From NCBI GenBank assembly GCA_040003205.1, contig JBDUDA010000074.1, positions 1-12,244 on the forward strand: 12,244 nt of DNA, read 5' to 3'. The DNA is from JALYIM01 sp040003205. Lineage in GTDB: Bacteria > Acidobacteriota > Terriglobia > Terriglobales > Acidobacteriaceae. Shown here piece by piece: positions 1 to 7,544 of the stretch. The position numbers and the translations under genes were made by a program. Positions within the stretch are counted from its first letter, which is position 1. Each line of letters opens with the position of its first letter. The notes beneath the pieces were generated by a model. The model had not been told where the DNA came from. It was given only the letters and a program-made list of their open reading frames with translations, and searched no databases.

Positions 1-497
1 AGGTTGACCGCCTCGTGGAACGAGCCGCTGTTGACCGCACCCTCACCAAAGAAGCTAACAACCACCTGGCCTTTCTTGCGGAGCTTCGCGCTCAGGGCAC
101 CGCCCGTTGCCAAAGGAATTGGGGCACCCACAATTCCGTTCGTTCCCATAAAACCGTATTCAGGCGCGTACATGTGCATGCTCCCGCCGCGACCTCCCGA
201 ACTTCCCGTAGTCTTGCCCCACAGCTCGGCCAGCACAACTCCAGCCGGCACGCCTTTTGCCAGTGCGTGACCATGGCCGCGATGCGTACTGAAAACCAGG
301 TCGCTGACCTCGAGGTTCGAACACACTCCTACCGCAACTGCTTCTTCTCCCACATACAAATGCACGAATCCAGGGAGCATCGCGTTGCGATACAGTTCTT
401 GCACTTTGAGCTCAAACACGCGCAGTTCGAGCATCTTCTTGAAATAGTCCAGAAGTAGTTCCAGATCGATTTTCTCCGCCAGAACTTTCTCGCTCAT
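1..497 (-). CDS. Thiamine-diphosphate-dependent 2-oxoacid dehydrogenase E1 component, alpha subunit (partial, N-terminal 165 codons)
   Basis: Reading the minus strand from an ATG at 497 gives an open frame that runs off the window at base 1, so the C-terminal half is missing. The visible 165 residues are a typical E1 alpha N-terminus: a YFKKMLELRVFE helix, the GFVHLYVGEEAVAVG segment, STHRGHGHALAKG, GRGGSMHMYAPEYGFMGTNGIVGA, and then the thiamine-diphosphate/Mg motif FGEGAVNSGSFHEAVN near residues 149-164. The motif has GEG rather than GDG, as in branched-chain 2-oxoacid dehydrogenases, so it is not evidence of inactivity. The family decarboxylates pyruvate, acetoin or branched 2-oxo acids and passes the acyl group to an E2 lipoyl protein; substrate cannot be fixed from this part. 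It follows the Gfo/Idh/MocA gene by 19 bp, with a GGAG ribosome site about 9 nt before the ATG. An E1 beta gene is expected beyond base 1. Confidence 0.92.
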   Translation of the reverse strand, partial: MSEKVLAEKIDLELLLDYFKKMLELRVFELKVQELYRNAMLPGFVHLYVGEEAVAVGVCSNLEVSDLVFSTHRGHGHALAKGVPAGVVLAELWGKTTGSSGGRGGSMHMYAPEYGFMGTNGIVGAPIPLATGGALSAKLRKKGQVVVSFFGEGAVNSGSFHEAVN

Positions 498-516
498 ACT
501 CGAAGTCTCCAGATGT

Positions 517-1611
517 TCACTGCGAAAGTGGTAAATGTATGGACGCCTGTTCCAGTTGCGAACGGTAGACGCCAGTAAATAGCTCAACCACGCGACGTCC
601 GGCTTCACCATCTACGAAAGGTTCCCGGTCTTCCGATACTGCACCAAGAAAATCCCCCAGCTGCACTTGATGGTAGTGGGTCATTACATCCCAGGGCCGC
701 GAACGGTCCTCGCGATTCCACTTTTCAAGATTCTGTTCCTCTCCCGGCACCGTCCAAATGTCATTGAAAGGCGGATCCATTTTCTCTGTAACACCGGAAA
801 TAAAAGGGGATCCGCTATCGGTCTCGGCTCCCACCGACGCGCCTGAAGAGCCATGGACGTGAATCTTTCCGTACAACCCGGGACGTTGTGAATTGCTCAG
901 GACGATGGAAGCCATCCCTCCACTCTTAAAACGGACAGAGGCAACCACGGTGTCATCTACTTCAATGCCGGGATGGTTATAGTTATCCCAGTACGCATGG
1001 ATTTCCGCGGCCGGACCCATGAACCAACTCAGCAAATCGAGATAGTGAGGAGCCTGACTCACCACCACTCCGCCGCCCTCGCCCTTCCAGGTTCCTCGCC
1101 ACGGATCAGAAAGGTAGTAAGCAGGTTCACGCCAGCCCAGCATCGTGACCATAGCAAGGACAGGTTTCCCCAGCTTGCCAGCATCAATGGCGTCCTTCAT
1201 TCGCTGCACCGGCTCATACCACCGGCGCTGGCTGATCACTCCCAGCTTGATCCCGGCATTGCGTGCCGCAGCAATCGCCCGATTGCAGGACTCGAGGTCG
1301 ATGGCTAGCGGCTTTTCTGAGATTACGTGCACCTTGGCGGCGGCCGCGGTCTCCACGGCGGCTGGATGCTGTGTGTGCTGGGTGCAGACCGAAAGCACGT
1401 CCACTTTTTCACGGTCCAACATTTCCGCCAGGTCGGTATAGCCCTTCACCTGAAACTTTTCGCCGAACCCTTGCGCCCGTTCCGGAGCTACGTCGCACAC
1501 CGCCACGAATTCGGAGTTGGGAAGCGCCTGGTAAGCGAGGGCATGCGTAGCGGCAACCTTGCCGCATCCGACAATGGCGGTCCTCAGACGAGTTGAACGA
1601 GTCTTTTGCAT
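517..1611 (-). CDS. Gfo/Idh/MocA-family NAD(P)-dependent sugar oxidoreductase
   Basis: The 364-residue product has the classic two-domain Gfo/Idh/MocA build. An N-terminal Rossmann fold carries the dinucleotide motif GCGKVA at residues 15-20, and the EKP motif follows at 99-101 (catalytic-type lysine K100). The C-terminal substrate domain contains GGGVVVSQAPHYLD at 179-192, where the His of the QAPHYLD signature (H189) is the usual catalytic-site residue. Members oxidise or reduce a hydroxyl on a sugar, inositol or sugar derivative with NAD(P). No signal peptide is seen, so it should be cytosolic. I chose the ATG at 1611, preceded by GAAGGG. A TTG at 1644 would add 11 residues before the Rossmann strand and has no ribosome site. 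The gap to the VOC gene is 42 bp and to the E1 gene 19 bp, consistent with one operon. Exact substrate is unknown. Confidence 0.92.
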   Translation of the reverse strand: MQKTRSTRLRTAIVGCGKVAATHALAYQALPNSEFVAVCDVAPERAQGFGEKFQVKGYTDLAEMLDREKVDVLSVCTQHTQHPAAVETAAAAKVHVISEKPLAIDLESCNRAIAAARNAGIKLGVISQRRWYEPVQRMKDAIDAGKLGKPVLAMVTMLGWREPAYYLSDPWRGTWKGEGGGVVVSQAPHYLDLLSWFMGPAAEIHAYWDNYNHPGIEVDDTVVASVRFKSGGMASIVLSNSQRPGLYGKIHVHGSSGASVGAETDSGSPFISGVTEKMDPPFNDIWTVPGEEQNLEKWNREDRSRPWDVMTHYHQVQLGDFLGAVSEDREPFVDGEAGRRVVELFTGVYRSQLEQASIHLPLSQ

Positions 1612-1653
1612 GATCCCTTCGACGTCAGTCTCCACTTGCGGCAAACGATCTGC

Positions 1654-2166
1654 TCAAGGAATGGAAGTGCCGTCCGTTTCTCCGGGCCGATGTCGCAACT
1701 CCACAAAAAATCCAAGTGATTCCTTGGTGTCGAGCAATGCCCAACGGGTGCCCGGGCGAATTCCGGTTCCGGACTGTAGCACCGTAATTCCAGATTTTGC
1801 CAACTCCTGTAGAACCGGATCAATATCGCTTACCTCAAAAAGAACGTGGTGAATTCCACCGCCGGATTGATCGAGAAAATCTTTGTACCCGCTGCGGCCT
1901 TCGAGCGGCTGAATCAGCTCGATCTCTACATCTCCCATTTGTACGAATGCTTGACGGAGTCGAATCTTCTCCTCAACGTCGCGATAGTAGTACTTGGATT
2001 CAGCACGATCCGGCCACTCCACTAAACGAAAGGGTCCGATACCAAATAAAGAAGTCAGCAACTGCGTCGTCTTAACCTGATCGGCCACAACAATTCCAAT
2101 CTGGACAATCCGCTTAAGCGCCAGCACTTCCGGTAGCGATGATGGCATCCTGATGGTTGAAGTCAT
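1654..2166 (-). CDS. VOC-superfamily (glyoxalase/methylmalonyl-CoA-epimerase fold) protein
   Basis: The 170-residue protein has two beta-alpha-beta modules of the vicinal-oxygen-chelate fold: VQIGIVVAD (21-29) to VEIELIQP (80-87), and GGGIHHVLFEV (102-112) to GFFVELRHR (152-160). The closest layout is Glyoxalase_4/methylmalonyl-CoA epimerase. Metal-ligand candidates are E83, H106 or H107, and E156, but the histidine that normally opens the first module is Gln22. The site may therefore be altered rather than a standard epimerase site. The VOC fold catalyses isomerisation, epimerisation or C-C/C-O cleavage next to a metal-bound enolate. Its ATG overlaps the SDR stop codon as ATGA, so translation is probably coupled; M7 is an alternative start. 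In this operon it may isomerise or cleave an oxidised sugar intermediate, which is inference from neighbours. Confidence 0.85.
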   Translation of the reverse strand: MTSTIRMPSSLPEVLALKRIVQIGIVVADQVKTTQLLTSLFGIGPFRLVEWPDRAESKYYYRDVEEKIRLRQAFVQMGDVEIELIQPLEGRSGYKDFLDQSGGGIHHVLFEVSDIDPVLQELAKSGITVLQSGTGIRPGTRWALLDTKESLGFFVELRHRPGETDGTSIP

Positions 2167-2963
2167 CGCGCTACGTAGCCTCCGTCAACCGGAAGAATGA
2201 CGCCGGTCACCATGGAGGAAGCGTCGGATGCCAGAAACAAAGCAGGCCCAACGATTTCGCTCGGATAACCCACTCGTCCCAGAGGAATATTGGAGATCCA
2301 GGTTTGCATCAACTTGGCCGGGTCAAACTGCGGCTTAGCCATTACGTCTTCGAGGCCCGGCGTAAGAAACTGGCAAGGGGCGATGGCGTTGACGCGAATG
2401 CCTCTGTCTGCCCATTCGAGAGCGAGCTGTTTGGTTAAAGCGTTGACCCCGCCTTTGCTCGCACAGTAGGCGTTTGCACCACGGCCTACGCCGACCAGGC
2501 CGGCGATCGAAGAGAAATTGATGATCACGCCGCGGCCCTTCTCCAGCATGACCAGCGCCGCCGCTTGGCAACACAAGAACGTGCCCCGCAGATTGATATT
2601 TAACACTCGATCCCAAGTCTCGATCGACGTCAGTTCGGCGGGATCATGTTGAGGAATACCCGCGCAATTCACCAGGATGTCCACCCCGCCAAGCTCGCGG
2701 ACAGTTGCATCCACCATGGCATAAATGTCTTCGCGAACCGCGACGTTCGCCTTCAAAGCGATGGCTCGTCTGCCCTTTTTGCGCACCTTCTCGGCGGTGC
2801 GTTGAGGATTCTTGATATCGAGATCGCAGGCCGCTATATCGCAGCCAAATTCCGCGAAGCCAAGCGAGATTGCTTCACCGAAGCCGACACCCGCCCCCGT
2901 GATCAGCGCCACCTTCCCGGTAAGATCAAACAGCTTTCGAAAATCGGTCTTCTCGATGTCCAT
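2163..2963 (-). CDS. Short-chain dehydrogenase/reductase (classical SDR, gluconate 5-dehydrogenase-like)
   Basis: The 266-residue product is a complete classical SDR. It shows the cofactor loop TGAGVGFG (22-29), NCAG (99-102), the catalytic asparagine region NINLRGTF (N124), serine S151/S152 in INFSSIAG, and YCASK (Y166, K170). The acidic residue D47 at the end of the second strand favours NAD(H) over NADP(H). The C-terminus, with VTGVILPVDGGYVA, is typical of the gluconate 5-dehydrogenase/2-deoxygluconate 3-dehydrogenase type, so oxidation of a sugar or sugar-acid hydroxyl is likely; specificity is not readable. It is cytosolic. It begins 8 bp after the GH36 gene, with only a weak AAAAAG-type ribosome site, and ends in a 4-bp ATGA overlap with the VOC gene. 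Confidence 0.93.
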   Translation of the reverse strand: MDIEKTDFRKLFDLTGKVALITGAGVGFGEAISLGFAEFGCDIAACDLDIKNPQRTAEKVRKKGRRAIALKANVAVREDIYAMVDATVRELGGVDILVNCAGIPQHDPAELTSIETWDRVLNINLRGTFLCCQAAALVMLEKGRGVIINFSSIAGLVGVGRGANAYCASKGGVNALTKQLALEWADRGIRVNAIAPCQFLTPGLEDVMAKPQFDPAKLMQTWISNIPLGRVGYPSEIVGPALFLASDASSMVTGVILPVDGGYVAR

Positions 2964-2971
2964 AATCTTTT

Positions 2972-5290
2972 TCAGTGACTCTTGGAGCTTGTTGGAACAC
3001 TTTCGAACAACAACATTTCCGATGTCCCCGTGGTTTCGAGCCTCACCGGAATTCCGTCCGTCATCAGGCGAATCCCCGCTAACTCAACTGTCTCATTACT
3101 GTTTTCAAAAGTGACCTTGTAGGTCGTGGAAGCATCAAGACCACGCGGCACGAAACGGTAGATCGGGTCTTCTAAATTCGAGGTGCGGAACAAGGTCGCA
3201 ACATCCCGTTTCTTGTCCGGGCTGCCATATTCAAGGACAACCCAAGGTGACTGGCTGAAGAACGGCGTCAACGGGGTGTGATGATAGACCACGCTGTCGC
3301 GCAGAATCGGCCGCAATTCCCGCTTGTAAAGATCCACTCCCGACCGGATCTTGTTCCGCAACGCAGGATTCAATTCAGCCAGCGAAGGGGAAATCCCACG
3401 AAATATCGGCAGCGACATCTCGACCTGCCGCAACTGATAATTAATGTCGCCATCGCCCGCCAAATCGGGCACCTCAGTGCCGAAGGTGCGTAGCAGGATT
3501 TCTGGCGGAAGCAACCAGGTCATTCCATTCAAAATCTTCACGCCCCGCGGACCGCGCATCCAGTCGGAGAGTTCCGTGTTGTCGAAGCGCCGCAAAATTC
3601 CCCAATCCAGTCGTCCGCCGCCGCCCGCACAGTTCTGAAAGATCACTCCCGGAAACTGTGCGCGCAGGTGATCAAACATGGCATACAGATTCTCAACGTG
3701 GCGCCACGACGAATTCTCAAGAAACCCGTCGCGCTCATGGTTCCCGTCTTCCTCCACCGACATGTTGTAATCGATCCGGAAAACATCGAGGTCATACTTG
3801 CGAATAATTCTTGCGATCTCGGACTCCATCCACTTGACGACCACGGGATTTCCGACGTCAAGGTGACGCCCGTTGGCGAACGGCTGACCGTTGCGGGTCA
3901 AGATCCAGTCGGGATGCTCTTTGCGAAGCTTCGAAGCAGCTCCAGCACCTTCAATTTCCACCCATAATCCGAAGCGCATTCCTTTCTTGCGCGCATATTC
4001 GCGGATTGGTTGAATGTCGTTGGGCAGCCACGCGCCGGCATACCAGTCCCCGACATTCTGATACCAGAGGTTCGGTTCCGGCCCATACCAGCCGGCATCG
4101 ATGAAGAAAGTCTCCGCGCCAATGTCAGCGGCCATGTCGATTTCCCGGTCGATCCCGGCTTCGGTCTCGTGGTCTACGATATAGCCACGATGATTCGCTT
4201 CTACATCGAAGACATGCTCGGAGGGTGGACGGGGAAGAACATCGCGCCGCACATGATGCAGCAGCGCCTCTGTGACATGGTCCAGATCCGCTTTCATGCA
4301 AAGAATGTGAGTTTCAGGCGTCTTAACCGTCTCGCCCGGTTCTAACACTCGCTGAACGGGGTCCACCGAACTCGGGCCCATCTCGAAGAAGAGCCGGGCT
4401 TCATTCACAGCTCTGTCAACCGCGTCAGTCCGGTCAACTGGGGATTTCTCCACTTTGCTGGTAACTCGAATCTTCCAGTTCCCGCTCCATCCTAGCGAAG
4501 CCACGAACCATTCGCCGGTGGCATTGTTGCGGGCGAAAAATGTCGGATGTCCCCATCCGGATTTCCCCCGTTCACCAGCGATAGTCTTGGTTTCGTTGAC
4601 CACTGGATCGAAACGCCACGCGCCTTCATATCCCCACTTGCTGTATTGCGCGTAGCCCACGTCGTAAACATTTTCCGAATCAGGTTGAAGCCTTTCCGCG
4701 AAATTAGGAGTGTGCCAGAGTTGTCCCGCCCAGGGCGACACATTAGAGATCGCAGTCGAATGTTTGCCGGTGTTTGTGATCTCAAGCCAGCGCACCATGA
4801 CCGGGCCGCCGTTTAGCAGAGTCTGTACTTTTACCCGGACGGGACGGATGCTGCTCTCCAGTTCAACCGTGACCAGCAGCCCATCCGGATTGTGGACTTC
4901 GGATTGATTGACACCGATCCATTTCCAGCTTCCGGAAAGTTCTTGCCCTTCCATTTCTAGCTTGAACGCGTCAACCGGCAGAGTATCCATTTGTTGCCGT
5001 TCCGCGTCGATTTGAATATCGGCGACGATCTGGCCACTCGACTCCCAGTAACGGCTCACCCAGCGGCCGTTGCGCAGTTCCTCATCGCAAACCGTGAGAC
5101 CGGAAGTGAATCGAATGCCTGGGAACTGCCCGCTCCGAACGAATGCTGAGCGCGAACCCTGCTCCGTCACGACGGCTGCACATATTGATGAGTGCAAAGA
5201 CGCAAAAATAAACAGGGCCGCGACAATATTGGCGACAAAAATCGAAGCGCGGCAATTGACACGCGCCCGAACTATGCCGCCAAACTCCAT
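2972..5290 (-). CDS. Exported GH36-like glycoside hydrolase (putative alpha-galactosidase)
   Basis: The 772-residue protein starts with a basic n-region and a hydrophobic stretch at about 16-33, ending SSICA-A, consistent with a Sec signal peptide. An N-terminal beta-sandwich (about 45-330) precedes a TIM barrel with clan GH-D features: FFIDAGWYG (395-403), GLWVEIE (441-447), FRIDYN (504-509, D507 the probable nucleophile), FQNCAGGGGRLDWG (551-564), and ELSDWMRGP (573-581, D576 the probable acid/base). A small beta domain closes the protein. GH36 enzymes are retaining alpha-galactosidases or alpha-N-acetylgalactosaminidases. The motif wording departs from the common forms (GLWFEPE, KWDMNR), so the sugar released may differ. 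The start is firm: ATG at 5290 with a GGGGGAGGG ribosome site 5 nt upstream. It lies 18 bp after the hydrolase gene and 8 bp before the SDR gene, making it the only exported enzyme of the operon. Confidence 0.88.
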   Translation of the reverse strand: MEFGGIVRARVNCRASIFVANIVAALFIFASLHSSICAAVVTEQGSRSAFVRSGQFPGIRFTSGLTVCDEELRNGRWVSRYWESSGQIVADIQIDAERQQMDTLPVDAFKLEMEGQELSGSWKWIGVNQSEVHNPDGLLVTVELESSIRPVRVKVQTLLNGGPVMVRWLEITNTGKHSTAISNVSPWAGQLWHTPNFAERLQPDSENVYDVGYAQYSKWGYEGAWRFDPVVNETKTIAGERGKSGWGHPTFFARNNATGEWFVASLGWSGNWKIRVTSKVEKSPVDRTDAVDRAVNEARLFFEMGPSSVDPVQRVLEPGETVKTPETHILCMKADLDHVTEALLHHVRRDVLPRPPSEHVFDVEANHRGYIVDHETEAGIDREIDMAADIGAETFFIDAGWYGPEPNLWYQNVGDWYAGAWLPNDIQPIREYARKKGMRFGLWVEIEGAGAASKLRKEHPDWILTRNGQPFANGRHLDVGNPVVVKWMESEIARIIRKYDLDVFRIDYNMSVEEDGNHERDGFLENSSWRHVENLYAMFDHLRAQFPGVIFQNCAGGGGRLDWGILRRFDNTELSDWMRGPRGVKILNGMTWLLPPEILLRTFGTEVPDLAGDGDINYQLRQVEMSLPIFRGISPSLAELNPALRNKIRSGVDLYKRELRPILRDSVVYHHTPLTPFFSQSPWVVLEYGSPDKKRDVATLFRTSNLEDPIYRFVPRGLDASTTYKVTFENSNETVELAGIRLMTDGIPVRLETTGTSEMLLFESVPTSSKSH

Positions 5291-5308
5291 CGCGACCCTC
5301 CCCCTCAG

Positions 5309-6277
5309 CTAAATTGCAATCTTCCACTGCACGTGGTCTTTACCCTTAAACCTGGTGACTCGGCCTTGCTGCTCCAGAAGCAAGAGGTGGCCATGCATGG
5401 GATACATCAGAAGCCATGCGGCGCTCAAAGGCCAACCGCCCAAAATTGGCCCACACTCATCCATGAAAGCCCGGAGGGTGACCCCTTCCGGATGTTTTTC
5501 CAGAGTCTTCCAAACCAAGCCCGAAGCATTGTCAACAAACCTGCGGGACTCGGCGAGGAATTCCTGCACTTGAGAACCGTGGAAAGTTGGCCAGTGGCCG
5601 GAATAAATCCAATCGATGTCGAATGCCTGAAGCATCTGCACCGTGCCTAGATAGGCCAGAATTGAAAAGTAACCAGGGGGGAGGGCCGGCTCACCGGCTG
5701 CCGTCGGGCAATACCGGCCATGCAGAGCGTCCCCGACGAATACAGCTCGATTGACTGGATCGTATAGCGCCAAGTGTCCATCGCTGTGACCGGGCACATG
5801 CAGAACCTGGAGCGATCGCTTATCGTCAATTCTAATTTGCTCTCCGCCCACAAACGTCTCGTCGATTCGCTGAGGCGCCCCTACCATCATTCGGACCCAC
5901 TTGCTCGCTTCAGGCAGCAGGCCCAGACCAACGCCGTGATCGGGAATCCATTGATCGTAGCGTGCAGCGAAGAGACGATCGGGATCCTCGATGAGCCACC
6001 GATCTTGCTCTCCGCAAGCCAACATCACCTGACCGGCGATTTTCTTGAGCGCGGAGTTGCCACCATGATGATCGGCATCGGCATGGGTATTGATCGCGAT
6101 CGTCAGGCGCGCTGGATCGACCCCGATTTGTTTGAGATACGGGGCAATCGTGTCGGTCGGCGTATAGGACGCGCCGGTGTCTAGCAGGACTGTGTTGTCG
6201 CCAACAAAAAGATATTGGAAAAGGTTGCGGTCAGTGACAGGAGAACCGATCTGATAAACGTTTTGGAAGATTTTCAT
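5309..6277 (-). CDS. Metallo-beta-lactamase-fold hydrolase, first gene of the operon
   Basis: The 322-residue protein has the metallo-beta-lactamase fold: a DTGAS strand end (33-37), the metal motif NTHADADHHGG (H65, D67, D69, H70), PGHSDGH (H164), VGDALHG (D183) and SGHWPTFHG (H228). The usual HxHxDH motif reads HxDxDH, a recurring variant in which an aspartate replaces the second zinc histidine. About 90 residues follow the fold and look like a small helical or winged-helix tail, as in many hydrolytic members. There is no signal peptide, so it acts in the cytosol. Members hydrolyse esters, thioesters, lactones or phosphodiesters; next to sugar dehydrogenases, lactone opening is an attractive guess but only a guess. 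The ATG at 6277 is preferred; a TTG at 6292 would add five residues. It is preceded by a 240-bp gap with its own promoter and operator. Confidence 0.88.
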   Translation of the reverse strand: MKIFQNVYQIGSPVTDRNLFQYLFVGDNTVLLDTGASYTPTDTIAPYLKQIGVDPARLTIAINTHADADHHGGNSALKKIAGQVMLACGEQDRWLIEDPDRLFAARYDQWIPDHGVGLGLLPEASKWVRMMVGAPQRIDETFVGGEQIRIDDKRSLQVLHVPGHSDGHLALYDPVNRAVFVGDALHGRYCPTAAGEPALPPGYFSILAYLGTVQMLQAFDIDWIYSGHWPTFHGSQVQEFLAESRRFVDNASGLVWKTLEKHPEGVTLRAFMDECGPILGGWPLSAAWLLMYPMHGHLLLLEQQGRVTRFKGKDHVQWKIAI

Positions 6278-6366
6278 AATACCGCCCGGCAAAGGAACCA
6301 GAAACTATGAGCACCAGACTCGGTAAACCCAGAAGTAATTCGCGAACGTTCCAAAACGCCAACCGC

Positions 6367-6395
6367 ACGATACTAAACCGAAACCATATCGTCAA
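6367..6395 (-). promoter_or_regulatory. Predicted sigma70-type promoter of the hydrolase-GH36-SDR-VOC-Gfo-E1 operon
   Basis: On the minus strand TTGACG (6395-6390) and TATCGT (6372-6367) are separated by exactly 17 bp. They match the -35 consensus at 5/6 and the -10 consensus at 4/6 positions. The start point would be near 6360, leaving a leader of roughly 80 nt before the ATG at 6277. The -35 hexamer lies inside the gene-proximal box of the palindromic site at 6390-6409, so a bound regulator would contact or occlude it. Confidence 0.5.
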
Positions 6396-6409
6396 CACTT
6401 TTGTTGACA
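6390..6409. promoter_or_regulatory. Predicted GntR-type operator, tandem-box site 1 (operon promoter)
   Basis: The site reads CGTCAACA-CTTT-TGTTGACA: two TGTNNACA-like boxes with a 4-bp spacer, together an inverted repeat that extends outward to 6387-6412 with partial symmetry. Each box fits the general GntR-family pattern of a GT...AC palindrome. The same architecture recurs at 7666-7685 and 8726-8745. The centre is about 39-40 bp upstream of the inferred start, which suits either promoter occlusion or FadR-like activation. Confidence 0.62.
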
Positions 6410-6476
6410 TAATTGTATGGTGCAACGTGCGGCAAAGCCTGGCAGACTGCATTTGTCCGAAAACCAGCGTGCAGCA

Positions 6477-6491
6477 TCGGCCAAAGGCCGA
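6477..6491 (-). terminator. Short hairpin after the symporter gene, possible weak terminator or pause
   Basis: TCGGCC and GGCCGA form a perfect 6-bp stem around a 3-nt loop, 26 nt downstream of the symporter stop. No U-tract follows on the minus strand (the next bases are TGCTGCACG), so this is not a standard intrinsic terminator. Read-through from the symporter into the operon remains possible. Confidence 0.25.
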
Positions 6492-6517
6492 GTTAGCGTC
6501 TCGGTGATTCTGTAGAA

Positions 6518-7537
6518 CTATGCCCGCCCCGCATAGCTCAGGATGGCGATCGCAAGTACCAGGAGACCCACTCCCGCAATCATGGTCCGGATGGGGCGCG
6601 TGCCGGTCTTGGCCCACTCGCCCGTGAGCGCGCCGAAAACCGTGCTGGCTACGACGATCGAAGCCAGAAACAATGGCCAACCGATCGACGTGCCTAAGTC
6701 ACCCAATTTGATGGTCGAGATGCTGTAAAGAATGATGCTGCCAAACCAGAGCAGGCCCATGCTGGCGGAGGTCAGCCAGTAGTACCAGGTGCCAGTCAGG
6801 CCAAGCGTGCTGAAGTTTTTTTTCTTTCGCATCAAAAAGCAGCAATAAACCACGCCCGGCAAGAATCCGGCGTAGAGGCACGGCAACCACACCGCATTCG
6901 ACATCATCGCCAGACTCGCGCCGTTTTGCTGGGCGGAGCGTTGAATACTTCCCCCAAATGCCAGACCGAGGTTCAACATCGAACCGAGAATACCTGAAAC
7001 AAAAGCCAGCAAGTATCCGCCCCAAAAACCTTGCCGCGTATTCGTGCTTGCTTGCTGTAGCGCAGCCTCTCTGTGTTTCCCCGCCAGTCCGCACAGCGCC
7101 ACGCCCAGGATAATCACTAGAACACCCAGGATAATCAGTCCGCCTTGCCGGGTCATTACAAGATCGGAGTGTTGGGCGATGAGTGGGGTAAGCGCACCCA
7201 CCGCAGCCGACGTTCCGAGGCATACTGCAAAAGTAATTGCCAGACCGAGTCGAGTCAGCGCCAGACCAAAAAACACCAGGGACACGCCCCAACTGGCGCC
7301 GAACAAAACCATGGCTGCCAAGGTCCCGTTGGAAACATTTCCATATGTGGACCACAGCTTTGGCACTGTAAGCAGGGCAATCAACGTGGGAACCACCGCC
7401 ACGCCCAGGATGGAAAAAGCGAACCAGGTATGTTCCCATTGCCACTTCTTGTTCAGTTTCATGGGAAGTGCGTACGCCGCATTCATGATAGCGGCGCACA
7501 AAACCAACAGGACTGCCTGAACGGTGTTCGATGTCAT
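6518..7537 (-). CDS. RhaT-family sugar:proton symporter (DMT superfamily)
   Basis: The 339-residue product is a polytopic membrane protein with about ten hydrophobic segments, close to the length of E. coli RhaT. It carries the family's recognisable N-terminus (NAAYALPMKLNKKWQWEHTW), the second-helix motif FGASWGVSLVFFGLAL, and a central ISG-like segment (FVSGILGSMLNLGLAFG). RhaT imports L-rhamnose with protons across the inner membrane. No rhamnose isomerase, kinase or aldolase gene is nearby, so a different deoxy- or neutral sugar is likely and I give no gene symbol. The ATG at 7537 has an AGGGAAA ribosome site that falls in the arm of a hairpin (7545-7561). It sits between the regulator (189 bp away) and the catabolic operon (240 bp away) and appears to have its own promoter. 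Confidence 0.9.
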   Translation of the reverse strand: MTSNTVQAVLLVLCAAIMNAAYALPMKLNKKWQWEHTWFAFSILGVAVVPTLIALLTVPKLWSTYGNVSNGTLAAMVLFGASWGVSLVFFGLALTRLGLAITFAVCLGTSAAVGALTPLIAQHSDLVMTRQGGLIILGVLVIILGVALCGLAGKHREAALQQASTNTRQGFWGGYLLAFVSGILGSMLNLGLAFGGSIQRSAQQNGASLAMMSNAVWLPCLYAGFLPGVVYCCFLMRKKKNFSTLGLTGTWYYWLTSASMGLLWFGSIILYSISTIKLGDLGTSIGWPLFLASIVVASTVFGALTGEWAKTGTRPIRTMIAGVGLLVLAIAILSYAGRA

Positions 7538-7544
7538 GATATTT

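Noticed and set aside
15..458. A 147-codon plus-strand frame at the left end
   Set aside because: It lies opposite the E1 alpha gene, whose motifs (including FGEGAVNSGSFHEAVN) are unambiguous; the plus-strand frame has no recognisable features.
5530..5537. Exact TGTCAACA octamer inside the hydrolase gene
   Set aside because: It has no second box at the 4-bp spacing and encodes part of a normal coding stretch (FVDNAS), so it is most likely coincidental.
6344..6351. Self-complementary octamer GAACGTTC in the operon leader
   Set aside because: It occurs once, with no matching copy at the other promoters, so there is no support for a regulatory role.
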